60,527 bases of DNA from Oceaniglobus roseus (GTDB lineage Bacteria; Pseudomonadota; Alphaproteobacteria; Rhodobacterales; Rhodobacteraceae): NCBI RefSeq assembly GCF_002869745.1, contig NZ_PNOS01000033.1, positions 1-60,527 on the forward strand. Direction: 5' to 3'. A program made the position numbers and the translations under genes. The notes beneath the pieces are model-generated. The model worked only from the letters and a program-made list of their open reading frames with translations. It made no database searches and was not told the DNA's origin. Within the stretch, counting starts at the first letter, position 1, and the number at the start of each line of letters is the position of its first letter. Below are positions 15,403-23,716 of this stretch, one piece after another.

Positions 15403-16467
15403 TCAGCCGCCCCAGCCCTCGCCCTGCATCTCGCGCAGGCGCGAGGCGGTGCGCTCGAACTCGAACAGGCCCGCGCCCTCGAGGTAGAGGCGTTCGGGCA
15501 GGTCGGCGGCGGACAGGATCAGCTTGACCTTCGCCTCGTAGAGCGCGTCGATCAGGGTCACGAAGCGGCGCGCCTCGTTGTAGTTGTCGCTGGAGAGCCG
15601 CGGCACGTTCTCCAGCAGCAGCACCCGCACCGCGTCGGCGAGGGCGAGATAGTCGGCGGCGCCAAGGGCGCGGCCGCAGAGATCCCAGAAGCTGGCGCGC
15701 GCCACGCCGCCGGAGAACTGCGGCACCTCGACCGTGCGGCCCTGGACCTTGAGGTGCAGCGGTTCGGGATCGGGGCCTGCCAGCGTCTCCCACAGCCGGT
15801 CCATGGCGGCGCGGCTTTCGGCGTCGAGGGGCGTGAAGTAGACCGGCGAGCCGCCGAGGCGGTCCTGGCGGTAATCCTTCTCGGCCGCGAGCTCGCGCAC
15901 CTCCATGTGCGCCTTCAGGTAGGCGATGAAGGGCAGGAACAGCTGCCGGTTCAGCCCGTCCTTGTAGAGGTCGTCGGGCACCCGGTTGGACGTCGTGACG
16001 ATGGCGACGCCGCCGCCGATCAGCATCTCGAACAGCCGGCCCACCAGCATCGCGTCGGTGATGTCGGTGATCTGCATCTCGTCGAGGCAGAGCAGCCGGA
16101 GCCCCTTCGCGATCTCCTTGCCCACCGGCTCGAGCGCGTCGTCCACGCCGCGCTTGCGGGCGGCGATCATGCCCTTGTGCACCTCCTGCATGAAGGCATG
16201 GAAGTGGACGCGGCGCTTCTCGGGAAGGTCGACCGAGCGGAAGAACAGGTCCATCAGCATCGACTTGCCGCGCCCGACCCCGCCCCAGAGGTAGAGGCCG
16301 CGGATCGGCTCGGGCGCGCGGCGGGTGAAGAAGCCGCTCTTCCTCACCGGCTTGGCGAGGTCCCCGGCGATCCGCTCGAAGGACGGCAGGACGGCGCGTT
16401 GCACCGGGTCGTCCGCGATCTCGCCCGCCGCGATGCGCTGTTCGTAGAGGTCTTCCAGTGCGCCCAT
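15403..16467 (-). CDS. zapE: Cell division protein ZapE (AFG1-like ATPase)
   Basis: 354 residues. Walker A is YLWGGVGRGKSMLMD, Walker B is LCLDEMQITDITDAM, and the sensor region is IVTTSNRVPDDLYKDGLNR. The C-terminus has TLIDALYEAKVKLILSAA, typical of the AFG1/ZapE family. ZapE is a P-loop ATPase associated with the division ring and with membrane protein turnover. It is a single gene on the minus strand, followed by the inverted repeat at 15296-15384. Confidence 0.95.
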   Translation of the reverse strand: MGALEDLYEQRIAAGEIADDPVQRAVLPSFERIAGDLAKPVRKSGFFTRRAPEPIRGLYLWGGVGRGKSMLMDLFFRSVDLPEKRRVHFHAFMQEVHKGMIAARKRGVDDALEPVGKEIAKGLRLLCLDEMQITDITDAMLVGRLFEMLIGGGVAIVTTSNRVPDDLYKDGLNRQLFLPFIAYLKAHMEVRELAAEKDYRQDRLGGSPVYFTPLDAESRAAMDRLWETLAGPDPEPLHLKVQGRTVEVPQFSGGVARASFWDLCGRALGAADYLALADAVRVLLLENVPRLSSDNYNEARRFVTLIDALYEAKVKLILSAADLPERLYLEGAGLFEFERTASRLREMQGEGWGG

Positions 16468-16606
16468 GCCGCCCCCGCTGTTCCGCCCGATGGCCTAGCC
16501 CATACCGCCGCGCGATCAAAGCCCTTCCGGCCATCGCGGCCGCGGGGGCGGGCCCCCACGAAATCTGATTTGACCGGGGGCGCGGCACGGCCCAATGATC
16601 CCCGGC

Positions 16607-17848
16607 ATGGAACAGACCCGCGCCCCCCTGCTGACGCCCGTCCTCGTGACCGGCTGCCTGATCATCCTGGTCAGCTTCGCCATCCGTGCCTCGTTCGGGG
16701 TGTTCCAGATCCCCATCGCGTCGGAGTTCGGCTGGATGCGGGCCGACTTCTCGCTTGCCATCGCGGTGCAGAACCTGGCCTGGGGCGTGGGCCAGCCGCT
16801 GTTCGCCGCGCTGGCCGAACGGATCGGCGACCGGAAGGCGATCGTGCTGGGTGCGCTGACCTATGCCGCGGGGCTGGTGCTGTCCTCCTTTGCGGTGACG
16901 CCCGAGCAGCACCAGCTGCTGGAGATCCTCGTCGGCTTCGGCATCGCGGGCACCGGGTTCGGCGTGATCCTGGCCGTGGTAGGCCGCGCGGCGAGCCCCG
17001 AGCGGCGGTCGATGTCGCTGGCCGTGGCCACCGCCGCCGGCTCGGCCGGGCAGGTGATCGGCGCACCCACGGCCGAGTGGCTGCTGTCCTTCCTGCCCTG
17101 GCAGCAGGTCTTCACCGTCTTCGCCGCGGCGATCCTGCTGGTGCTCCTCGTGCTGCCGATGATGCGGGCGCCGAAGGTCGCGGGGCCGGTCGAGGTCGAG
17201 GAGGCGATGATGGCGAACCTGCTGCGGGCCTTCCGCGATCCCTCCTATACGCTGATCTTCGTCGGCTTCTTCTCCTGCGGCTACCAGCTGGGCTTCATCA
17301 CCGCGCATTTCCCGGCCTTCGTGACCGAGATGTGCGGGCCGATCATGGCGGGCGGGATCCTGGCGACGCTCGGCATCTCGACCACCTCGGCGCTCGGGGC
17401 CGTGGCGATCTCGCTGATCGGGCTGGCCAACATCGCCGGCACGCTGGTGGCGGGGTGGCTCGGGCAGAAGTACCAGAAGAAGTACCTCTTGGCGGGGATC
17501 TATGCCGGGCGGACGCTGGCCTCGGTGCTGTTCATCGTCACGCCGATGACGCCCGGTTCCGTCCTGCTGTTCTCCACCGTCATGGGGGCGCTGTGGCTGG
17601 CCACGGTGCCGCTGACCTCGGGCCTCGTCGCGGCGCTCTACGGGGCGCGCTACATGGGGACGCTGTTCGGGATCATCTTCTTTTCCCATCAGCTTGGCAG
17701 CTTCATGGGCGTGTGGCTGGGTGGGCGGCTCTACGACCTGCAGGGGGACTACACGCTGGTCTGGTGGATCGGGATCGGCGTCGGCGCCTTCTCGGCGCTG
17801 GTCCACCTGCCGATCCGCGAGCGCGGGGCCCGGCCGGTCGCGGCCTGA
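16607..17848 (+). CDS. Major facilitator superfamily transporter
   Basis: 413 residues from the ATG at 16607; an ATG at 16595 adds four. Twelve hydrophobic segments are apparent. The cytoplasmic loop after helix 2 is LAERIGDRKAIVLGAL, the MFS signature form, and the second-half loop is WLGQKYQKKYLL. It resembles the oxalate/formate-antiporter-like and monocarboxylate-like MFS group, but the substrate is not readable. It is divergent from zapE and convergent with the flavoprotein gene at 17919. Confidence 0.9.
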   Translation: MEQTRAPLLTPVLVTGCLIILVSFAIRASFGVFQIPIASEFGWMRADFSLAIAVQNLAWGVGQPLFAALAERIGDRKAIVLGALTYAAGLVLSSFAVTPEQHQLLEILVGFGIAGTGFGVILAVVGRAASPERRSMSLAVATAAGSAGQVIGAPTAEWLLSFLPWQQVFTVFAAAILLVLLVLPMMRAPKVAGPVEVEEAMMANLLRAFRDPSYTLIFVGFFSCGYQLGFITAHFPAFVTEMCGPIMAGGILATLGISTTSALGAVAISLIGLANIAGTLVAGWLGQKYQKKYLLAGIYAGRTLASVLFIVTPMTPGSVLLFSTVMGALWLATVPLTSGLVAALYGARYMGTLFGIIFFSHQLGSFMGVWLGGRLYDLQGDYTLVWWIGIGVGAFSALVHLPIRERGARPVAA

Positions 17849-17918
17849 AGCGACGTTGCCGCGGGGCGCCAATGCGCCCGAAGGGCAGATGGCGTCGCGC
17901 GTCGGCGCGGCTATTGGA

Positions 17919-19115
17919 TCAGACCTGTCCGCCCCCGGCGAAGGCTGCCGCGTGGCGCCCGGCCCAGCGGCCCGTGGCAAGGCAGGCGGTGACGAGGTAG
18001 CCCCCCGTGGGCGCGTCCCAGTCGATCATCTCGCCCGCCGCGAACACGCCGGGGTGGCCCTTCAGCATCAGCCTGTCGTCGAGGGCGTCGAGGGCGAGGC
18101 CGCCGACGGTCGAGATCGCCTCGTCCATGGGGCGGAACCCTGCGTGTTCCAGCGGAAGGGCCTTCGCCAGCCCGGCCAGAGCCGCGCCTTCGGGCAGGGG
18201 GCGGCCGAAGGTCATCAGCAGGCCGAGGCGCGCGGGGTCCAGTCTCAGCGCCTTGCGCAGGTGGTTCGACAGGCTCGCCTTGCCGCGGGGCCGCGACAGG
18301 CGCTCGGCGACCTTCCCGGCGGGCCAGTCGGGCAGGAGGTCGATGGTCACGGGATGGCCCGCGCGGATCGCGGCGGAGACGGCGTAGATGCCGCCGCCTT
18401 CGAGGCCTTGGGCCGAGATCACGTATTCGCCGCGGTGGACGGCGTCGGGCGTGGCGAGGGCGGTGCCCTTGACCGGGGTGCCAAAGAGCCGTTCCATCTG
18501 CGGTGGCCAGTCGACGGCGAGGGCGGCGTTGGAGGGGGCGAAGGGACGGGTCGGGATGCCGCGCGCGGCGGCGAGACCGGCCCAGCGGCCGTCCGAGCCG
18601 AGCCGCGCCCAGCTTGCCCCGCCGAGGGCGAGGACGGTGGTGTCGGGGCGCAGGGTCTCGGGACCTTCGGGCGTGTCGAAGGTGAAGGCGCCGTCCTGCC
18701 AGCCGGTCCAGCGCCAGCGGGTGCGGGCGGTGACGCCGCGCTCCGCCAGGCGGCGCAGCCAGGCGCGCAGCAGGGGCGAGGCCTTCATCGCACTCGGAAA
18801 GACCCGCCCGGAGGAGCCGGTGAAGACCTCCTGCCCGAAGCCGCGCGCCCAGGCCTGCACCTCGGCCGGGCCGAAAGCGGCGAGGGCGGGGGCGAGGGGG
18901 CCGGTTTCGCCGTAAGCGGCGAGGAACTCGGCGGGGGCCTCGTCCTTGGTGAGGTTCAGCCCCGACTTCCCGGCCATGAGCAGCTTGCGCCCGAGGCTCG
19001 GCATCCGGTCCGCGAGGGTGACGGCGAGGCCGGCCCGCGCCACTTCCTCGGCGGCCATCAGGCCGGCGGGGCCGCCGCCGATGACGAGGGCGGATCTGTG
19101 CGGGCGTGTGGTCAT
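17919..19115 (-). CDS. HI0933/BaiN-like FAD-dependent oxidoreductase
   Basis: 398 residues. The N-terminal Rossmann FAD motif is LVIGGGPAGLMAAEEVARAG. Family features include SLGRKLLMAGKSGLNLT, VFPSAMKASPLLRAWLRRL and a C-terminal GHPGVFAAGEMIDWDAPTGGYLVTACLATGRWAG, the closing FAD-binding motif. It belongs to the HI0933/YhiN flavoproteins, of which BaiN is one characterised member; the physiological reaction here is unknown. It is divergent from the HNH gene, with overlapping or very close starts. Confidence 0.9.
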   Translation of the reverse strand: MTTRPHRSALVIGGGPAGLMAAEEVARAGLAVTLADRMPSLGRKLLMAGKSGLNLTKDEAPAEFLAAYGETGPLAPALAAFGPAEVQAWARGFGQEVFTGSSGRVFPSAMKASPLLRAWLRRLAERGVTARTRWRWTGWQDGAFTFDTPEGPETLRPDTTVLALGGASWARLGSDGRWAGLAAARGIPTRPFAPSNAALAVDWPPQMERLFGTPVKGTALATPDAVHRGEYVISAQGLEGGGIYAVSAAIRAGHPVTIDLLPDWPAGKVAERLSRPRGKASLSNHLRKALRLDPARLGLLMTFGRPLPEGAALAGLAKALPLEHAGFRPMDEAISTVGGLALDALDDRLMLKGHPGVFAAGEMIDWDAPTGGYLVTACLATGRWAGRHAAAFAGGGQV

Positions 19116-19204
19116 GCCTCAAGCACCACGGCCGCGCTGACACGGATTTTGAGGTCGACACCGCGGAGAGGACTTTCCCGGCGGCAACGCCGTGCAGCAA
19201 CCGG

Positions 19205-19567
19205 TTGGAGATTACGTCCGGATGGCCCTACTTCAGGGATGTCACAGAACCGGACCGCGCTCCCTTGCCCGATACCACAGACCCGATCTGCCCGCTCTGC
19301 CTGCGCCCGATCCCGCCGGACGTGCCGCAGAGCCTGCACCACCTCGTCCCGAAGCTGCGGGGCGGGAAGGGCGGGCCGACCGTGCTGATGCACCATGTCT
19401 GTCATCGCGAGATCCATGCCGCGCTCAGCGAAACCGAACTCGCGCGGCAGTACAACACCCCCGAGGCCCTGCGCGCCCATCCGCGTCTTGCCCGGTTCGC
19501 GGCCTGGGTGGCGAAACGTCCGCCCGGCTTCGCCTCGAAGATCCCCGGCAGGCGGCGTCATCGCTAG
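19205..19567 (+). CDS. HNH endonuclease-domain protein
   Basis: The conserved part is PICPLCLRPIPPDVPQSLHHLVPKLRGGKGGPTVLMHHVCHREIHAALSE. It has two zinc cysteines (CPLC), the HNH-type HH core (SLHHLVPK) and a later H/C pair (HHVCHREIH). The start is unclear: the only in-frame ATG (19106) lies inside the divergent flavoprotein gene and would add a non-conserved-looking segment. The TTG at 19205 gives 120 residues and is used here. It may be a nuclease or a non-catalytic zinc protein. Its stop overlaps the convergent transporter gene by four bases. Confidence 0.75.
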   Translation: MEITSGWPYFRDVTEPDRAPLPDTTDPICPLCLRPIPPDVPQSLHHLVPKLRGGKGGPTVLMHHVCHREIHAALSETELARQYNTPEALRAHPRLARFAAWVAKRPPGFASKIPGRRRHR

Positions 19568-20445
19568 CTGCGGGCGGGCCGCGCGCGGCGGCTTTCGCGC
19601 CAGAGGGTGAACAGCCCCGCGCCGACGACGATCGAGGCGCCGAGGATCACCGCCGGGCGGATCGTCTCGCCGAAGACGAGGACGCCGAACATCGAGGCGA
19701 AGACCAGCTGGAAATACGAGAACGGCTGAACCGCGCTTGCCTCCGCCGCCTCGTAGACCTTGATCAGCAGATAATGGCCGAAGGCCCCGGTCATGCAGAG
19801 CACGGCCATCCACACCCAGTCCGGCGCGCTCATCGGCTCCCAGCTCCAGAGGCCGAAGGGGGTGATGACGATGGCGCCCATGACCCCGGTCCAGAAGAAC
19901 GAGGTCGCGGCGGTGTCCTTCCGCGCGACATAGCGGGTCAGCAGGCCGTAGAGCGCGAACATCAGCGCCGCGACGAGGGCGACGAGGGAGTAGGGCGAGA
20001 ACACGCCCGAGCCCGGTTGCAGGATCACGAGGATCCCGAGGAAGCCGACGGCGATCGCCAGCCAGCGCCGCCAGCCCACGGATTCGCCCAGCACCGGCCC
20101 CGACAGCGCCGCCACCAGCAGCGGGTAGCAGGCGAAGATCGCGTGCGATTCGACAAGTCCGAGGTGGACGAAGGCCAGCACGGTCACGCAGATCTCCAGC
20201 GCCAGCAGCACGCCGCGGAATCCCTGGACCAGCGGCTGCTCGGTCGCCGCGGCGGCGCGCAGACCGCCCGCCCGGCGGGCCGACACGGTCATGCAGAAGG
20301 CGGCGAAGAACCAGTAGCGCACCGTCACCACCATCAGCACGTTGTACTGGGTGCCGAGGTGGCGCGAGATCCCGTCCTGCATGGCGAAGACGAAGGTCGT
20401 CACGATCATCAGCAGGATGCCGCGGCGGGTGTCGTTGCCGGTCAT
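19564..20445 (-). CDS. DMT-superfamily (EamA) transporter
   Basis: 293 residues, ten hydrophobic helices in two EamA repeats. The first begins GILLMIVTTFVFAMQDGISRHL and the second LVALVAALMFALYGLLTRYVARK. FSYFQLVFASMFGVLVFGE near the C-terminus is typical of this group. Members export metabolites or amino acids; the substrate is unknown. The ATG at 20445 overlaps the mnmD stop by four bases, so it is translated in the same transcript. Confidence 0.92.
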   Translation of the reverse strand: MTGNDTRRGILLMIVTTFVFAMQDGISRHLGTQYNVLMVVTVRYWFFAAFCMTVSARRAGGLRAAAATEQPLVQGFRGVLLALEICVTVLAFVHLGLVESHAIFACYPLLVAALSGPVLGESVGWRRWLAIAVGFLGILVILQPGSGVFSPYSLVALVAALMFALYGLLTRYVARKDTAATSFFWTGVMGAIVITPFGLWSWEPMSAPDWVWMAVLCMTGAFGHYLLIKVYEAAEASAVQPFSYFQLVFASMFGVLVFGETIRPAVILGASIVVGAGLFTLWRESRRARPARS

Positions 20446-21125
20446 GGGGCGGGCTCCAGCGCGCAGGCGGTCATGTGCCGCTTGCGCCCGTAGCCCGGCG
20501 CGCGGGTCACCGCGAAGCCCGCCTCGGCCAGCGCCCGGCGGACGTGGCCCGCGGCGGTATAGGTGGCGGCGGTGCCGCCCGGCGCGGTGTGGCGGGCGAC
20601 CTCGGCCATCAGGTCGGGCGACCAGAGTTCGGGGTTCTTCGCGGGCGAGAAGCCGTCGAGGAACCAGGCGTCTGCCTGCCCCTGCCAGCGGGTAAGCGTC
20701 TGCCGCGCGTCCCCGGCGACGAGCGTGACGGTCAGCCCCGGCAGGGGGACGGTGCCGTCCCTGAGCCGCCAGACCGGCCCGAGGGCGGCGGAGATGCCGG
20801 CGAGGTCGGGGAAGGCGGCGTGGGCCTCGAGGATCTCGCCCTCGTCCAGCGGGAAGGCCTCGAAGCTGGTGAAGTGCAGGGTGCCGGGCGCACCGCTGTC
20901 GCGCCAGGCCGCGACGGTGGCCAGCAGGTTCAGCCCGGTGCCGAAGCCCAGTTCGGCGATGCAAAAGCCGTCCCGGAACCGCCCGGGCAGTCCGTTCCCG
21001 GCAAGGAAGACGTGGCGCGTCTCGGCCAGGCCGTCGTCGAGCGAGAAGTAGGGATCGTCGAACCGGCGCGATACCGGCACGCCGCCGGGCCGCCATTCGA
21101 GCGCCGATTGCTGGTTCGTCTCCAT
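20442..21125 (-). CDS. mnmD: MnmD: tRNA (mnm5s2U34)-methyltransferase, stand-alone
   Basis: 227 residues from the ATG at 21125. The SAM-binding motif is IAELGFGTGLNLLATVAAW, and the family-specific FLDGFSPAKNPELWS and HTAPGGTAATYTAAGHVRRAL are present. It corresponds to the N-terminal (methyltransferase) half of E. coli MnmC, which methylates nm5s2U to mnm5s2U at the wobble position. There is no fused FAD domain; a separate FAD protein resembling the other half starts 75 bases away on the opposite strand. It shares a four-base overlap with the downstream transporter. Confidence 0.93.
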   Translation of the reverse strand: METNQQSALEWRPGGVPVSRRFDDPYFSLDDGLAETRHVFLAGNGLPGRFRDGFCIAELGFGTGLNLLATVAAWRDSGAPGTLHFTSFEAFPLDEGEILEAHAAFPDLAGISAALGPVWRLRDGTVPLPGLTVTLVAGDARQTLTRWQGQADAWFLDGFSPAKNPELWSPDLMAEVARHTAPGGTAATYTAAGHVRRALAEAGFAVTRAPGYGRKRHMTACALEPAP

Positions 21126-21200
21126 GATCTGCCGTATGTCCCCGCAAGGCCTCCGGTCCGCGGGACCGGGCGAGGCGGACCATGGGGAAGGGACAGGGGA

Positions 21201-22268
21201 ATGGCAACGGTCGACGTGACGGTTTTCGGCGCCGGGATCTTCGGGCTGTCGGTCGCCTGGGCCTGTGTCCGGCGCGGCGCGCGGGTGCGGGTGGCCGACC
21301 CCCACGGCGTCGCGGCCGGCGCATCGGGCGGCATCGTCGGCGCGCTGGCCCCGCACACGCCCGAGCGATGGAACGCGAAGAAGGCCTTCCAGTTCGACAG
21401 TCTGATCGCGGCCGAGGCGTTCTGGGCCGAGGTGGCCGAGGCGGGGGGACGCGATCCCGGCTATGCGCGCACCGGCCGGGTGCAGCCGGTGGCCGACGAC
21501 CGGGCGCTTGGCCTCGCGCGGGAGCGGGCGGCCGAGGCGGCGTCGCTGTGGCAGGGGCGCGCGGCGTGGGAGGTGGTGCCGGCCGGGGCGCAGGGCGCGT
21601 GGGCGCCGGTTTCGCCCACCGGCTGGCTGATCCGCGACACGCTGAGCGCGCGGCTGCATCCGCGGCAGGCCTGCCTTGCCCTCGCCGCCGCGCTGGCGGC
21701 GCGGGGCTGCGAGGTGGTGCGGGAGGCGCCCGAGGAGGGCCGCGTGGTCTGGGCCACCGGGGTTGCCGGGCTGGAGGCCCTCGGCGCGGCGGTCGGAAGC
21801 CCGGTGGGCAACGGCGTCAAGGGGCAGGCGGTGCTGCTGGACCTCGACGCGCGGGAGGCGCCGCAGCTGTTCGCCGACGCCCTGCATGTCGTGCCCCATG
21901 GCGACGGGACCACAGCCGTCGGCTCGACCAGCGAGCGGAGCTTTGGCGATCCGGCCGCGACCGACGACCAGCTTGACGCGGTGCTGGACAGGGCCGTCGC
22001 CGCGGTGCCCGCGCTGGCCGGGGCGCGGGTGCTGGCCCGCTGGGCGGGGGTGCGGCCGCGCGCGCTGAGCCGCGCGCCGATGCTGGGGCCCTGGCCGGGG
22101 CGGGCCGGGCATTTCGTGGCGAACGGCGGCTTCAAGATCGGCTTCGGCATCGCACCGGGGGTGGCAGGGGTCATGGCCGACCTGCTGCTGGAGGGGCGGG
22201 ACCGGATCCCCGAAGGCTTCCGGGTCGAGGACAGCCTGCAATCGCCGCGCGCCCGCCGCCCGCGGTAG
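21201..22268 (+). CDS. FAD-dependent oxidoreductase, MnmC C-terminal-domain-like
   Basis: 355 residues. DVTVFGAGIFGLSVAWACVRRGARV is a standard DAO-family FAD motif, followed by DPHGVAAGASGGIVGALAPH; the ASGG...GAL...PH pattern is typical of the MnmC oxidase domain. The C-terminal GHFVANGGFKIGFGIAPG closes the flavin site. In MnmC this domain removes the carboxymethyl group from cmnm5(s2)U34 before methylation. Its divergent position next to mnmD supports that role, but a D-amino-acid or glycine oxidase cannot be excluded. ATG follows GGACAGGGGA. Confidence 0.82.
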   Translation: MATVDVTVFGAGIFGLSVAWACVRRGARVRVADPHGVAAGASGGIVGALAPHTPERWNAKKAFQFDSLIAAEAFWAEVAEAGGRDPGYARTGRVQPVADDRALGLARERAAEAASLWQGRAAWEVVPAGAQGAWAPVSPTGWLIRDTLSARLHPRQACLALAAALAARGCEVVREAPEEGRVVWATGVAGLEALGAAVGSPVGNGVKGQAVLLDLDAREAPQLFADALHVVPHGDGTTAVGSTSERSFGDPAATDDQLDAVLDRAVAAVPALAGARVLARWAGVRPRALSRAPMLGPWPGRAGHFVANGGFKIGFGIAPGVAGVMADLLLEGRDRIPEGFRVEDSLQSPRARRPR

Positions 22269-22296
22269 GCCGGGGCCCGGCCCGACCGCCGCCCCG

Positions 22297-23103
22297 CTAT
22301 CCCCCGGCCGCCACCGCCTTGGCCTCGATGCACTGGCGGCCGTCCGGGCCGCGGACCCAGAACCGCGTGCCGTCCTGGCAGAGCCACGCCGCCTCGCCGC
22401 AGATCAGCGGTGACGTCAGGCGGAAGCGGAACTCCGCCAGCGGCCCGAGGCTGTCGGCCGCCATCAGGATCAGGTGCTGGGCGAGCAATGGGCCGTGGAC
22501 CACGAGCCCGGCATAGCCCTCGACCTCGCGCGCATAAGCCTCGTCGTAGTGGATGCGGTGGCCGTTGAAGGTCAGCGCGGAGTAGCGGAACAACGTCGTC
22601 GTGTCTGTGGCAAGCGGCAGCGTCCGCTCGGCCCGGCCGGGCGCGGGGGGCGCGGCGGGGACGGGGCGGGACGGATCGTGATCCTCGCGATAGACGAGGT
22701 CCTGGCGTTCGGCGAGGCACAGCCGATCCTCCTGGTGCACCTCGTGGGCGAGGGTCACGAAGGCAAGGGGGCCCGACCGCCCCTCCTTCCGCACGGCCGA
22801 GACGACGCGGCTGGTGCGCCGGGCGGGGCGGCCGGCGATCAGCGGCGCCCGGAACGACAGCGCGCCGCCCGCCCACATCCGCCGCGGCAGGCCGAGATCG
22901 GGGATCAGCCCCGTGCCGACCCTCGGGTGTCCGTCGCGGCCCAGCATTTCGGGCGGGCGGGCCTCCCAGAAGTGGATGTGGTGGAAGAACGGCGGCAGCG
23001 GGGCGCCCACCTCCGGCGCCGGACCCTCCCGCCCCAGCGTCGCCCAGAGCGCGGCGGCGCGGGCCGGGTCCATCGCGTCTTCCAGACTGCCGACGGCGCT
23101 CAT
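22297..23103 (-). CDS. FAS1-like/MaoC-type acyl-CoA dehydratase (HTD2/mesaconyl-C4-CoA hydratase-like)
   Basis: 268 residues. Two hot-dog half-domains are visible: a degenerate N-terminal one (PPFFHHIHFWEARPPEMLG...RRMWAGGALSF) and a C-terminal MaoC-like one with FRYSALTFNGHRIHYDEAYAREVEGYAGLVVHGPLLAQHLI, holding the catalytic Asp/His pair. The family hydrates or dehydrates branched C4-C5 dicarboxylyl-CoA thioesters; the exact substrate is uncertain. Its ATG overlaps the stop of the upstream FMN reductase gene by four bases. Confidence 0.85.
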   Translation of the reverse strand: MSAVGSLEDAMDPARAAALWATLGREGPAPEVGAPLPPFFHHIHFWEARPPEMLGRDGHPRVGTGLIPDLGLPRRMWAGGALSFRAPLIAGRPARRTSRVVSAVRKEGRSGPLAFVTLAHEVHQEDRLCLAERQDLVYREDHDPSRPVPAAPPAPGRAERTLPLATDTTTLFRYSALTFNGHRIHYDEAYAREVEGYAGLVVHGPLLAQHLILMAADSLGPLAEFRFRLTSPLICGEAAWLCQDGTRFWVRGPDGRQCIEAKAVAAGG

Positions 23104-23633
23104 GCCGCGGCGCCCGCTTCGGTGCGCAGGATCGCCATGGCCTCGGTCAGGGCCCTGAGGTTCATCTCGTTGATCAGCCGCCCCTCGGCGTCGAACTGCT
23201 GCGCGGCGGCGGCGACCAGAACCTCGGGCCCGGCGCTGAAGCGCGGGCGGAAGGGCGTCATGGCGAGGCGCAGCGCATAGGTGCTGCGCGCCCCGCCCGC
23301 GCGGCCCGCGGCGGCGGCCATGATCGCGACCGGCTTGCCGAGCCAGGGCTTGCGGTCGGTGCGGCTGACCCAGTCGAGCGCGTTCTTCAGCACGCCGCTC
23401 ATCGACTGGTTGTATTCCGGAGAGGAGATCACCACCGCCTCGGCTGCGGCGATCTGGTCGGCGAGGTCGATCACCCTGGCCGGGATGCCATCGCGCCGTT
23501 CGAGATCGCCGTCGTAGAGCGGCAGCGCCAGGTCCGCCTCGGTGAAGGGGCCGCCGTAAAGCCGCGCCGCCTCGCGGATCAGCTTGCGGTTCGTGGCCTC
23601 TTTACGCAGCGAGCCTGAGATGCCAAGCAGCAT
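23100..23633 (-). CDS. NADPH-dependent FMN reductase (flavodoxin fold)
   Basis: 177 residues from the ATG at 23633. LGISGSLRKEATNRKLIREAARL is the phosphate-binding start of the NADPH-FMN reductase family (ChrR/SsuE-like), and AVVISSPEYNQSMSGVLKNALDWVSR is the flavin-site signature. Members reduce FMN, quinones or chromate. It is the first gene of a two-gene minus-strand unit with the dehydratase and is divergent from the ThDP enzyme. Confidence 0.9.
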   Translation of the reverse strand: MLLGISGSLRKEATNRKLIREAARLYGGPFTEADLALPLYDGDLERRDGIPARVIDLADQIAAAEAVVISSPEYNQSMSGVLKNALDWVSRTDRKPWLGKPVAIMAAAAGRAGGARSTYALRLAMTPFRPRFSAGPEVLVAAAAQQFDAEGRLINEMNLRALTEAMAILRTEAGAAA

Positions 23634-23716
23634 GGGTGCCTCTCTTTCCAATGGCTTCCGGTCTGACCTAGCCCGGTGGCGCGGGGGCAGCAAGATTTCG
23701 GCAGGCAGGAGCGGAC

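Noticed and set aside
14948-17980. A 1010-codon minus-strand open frame through zapE and the MFS gene
   Set aside because: It is an out-of-frame reading of GC-rich coding DNA with Arg/Gly/Pro/His-rich composition and no domain. The real genes zapE (minus) and MFS (plus) explain the region.
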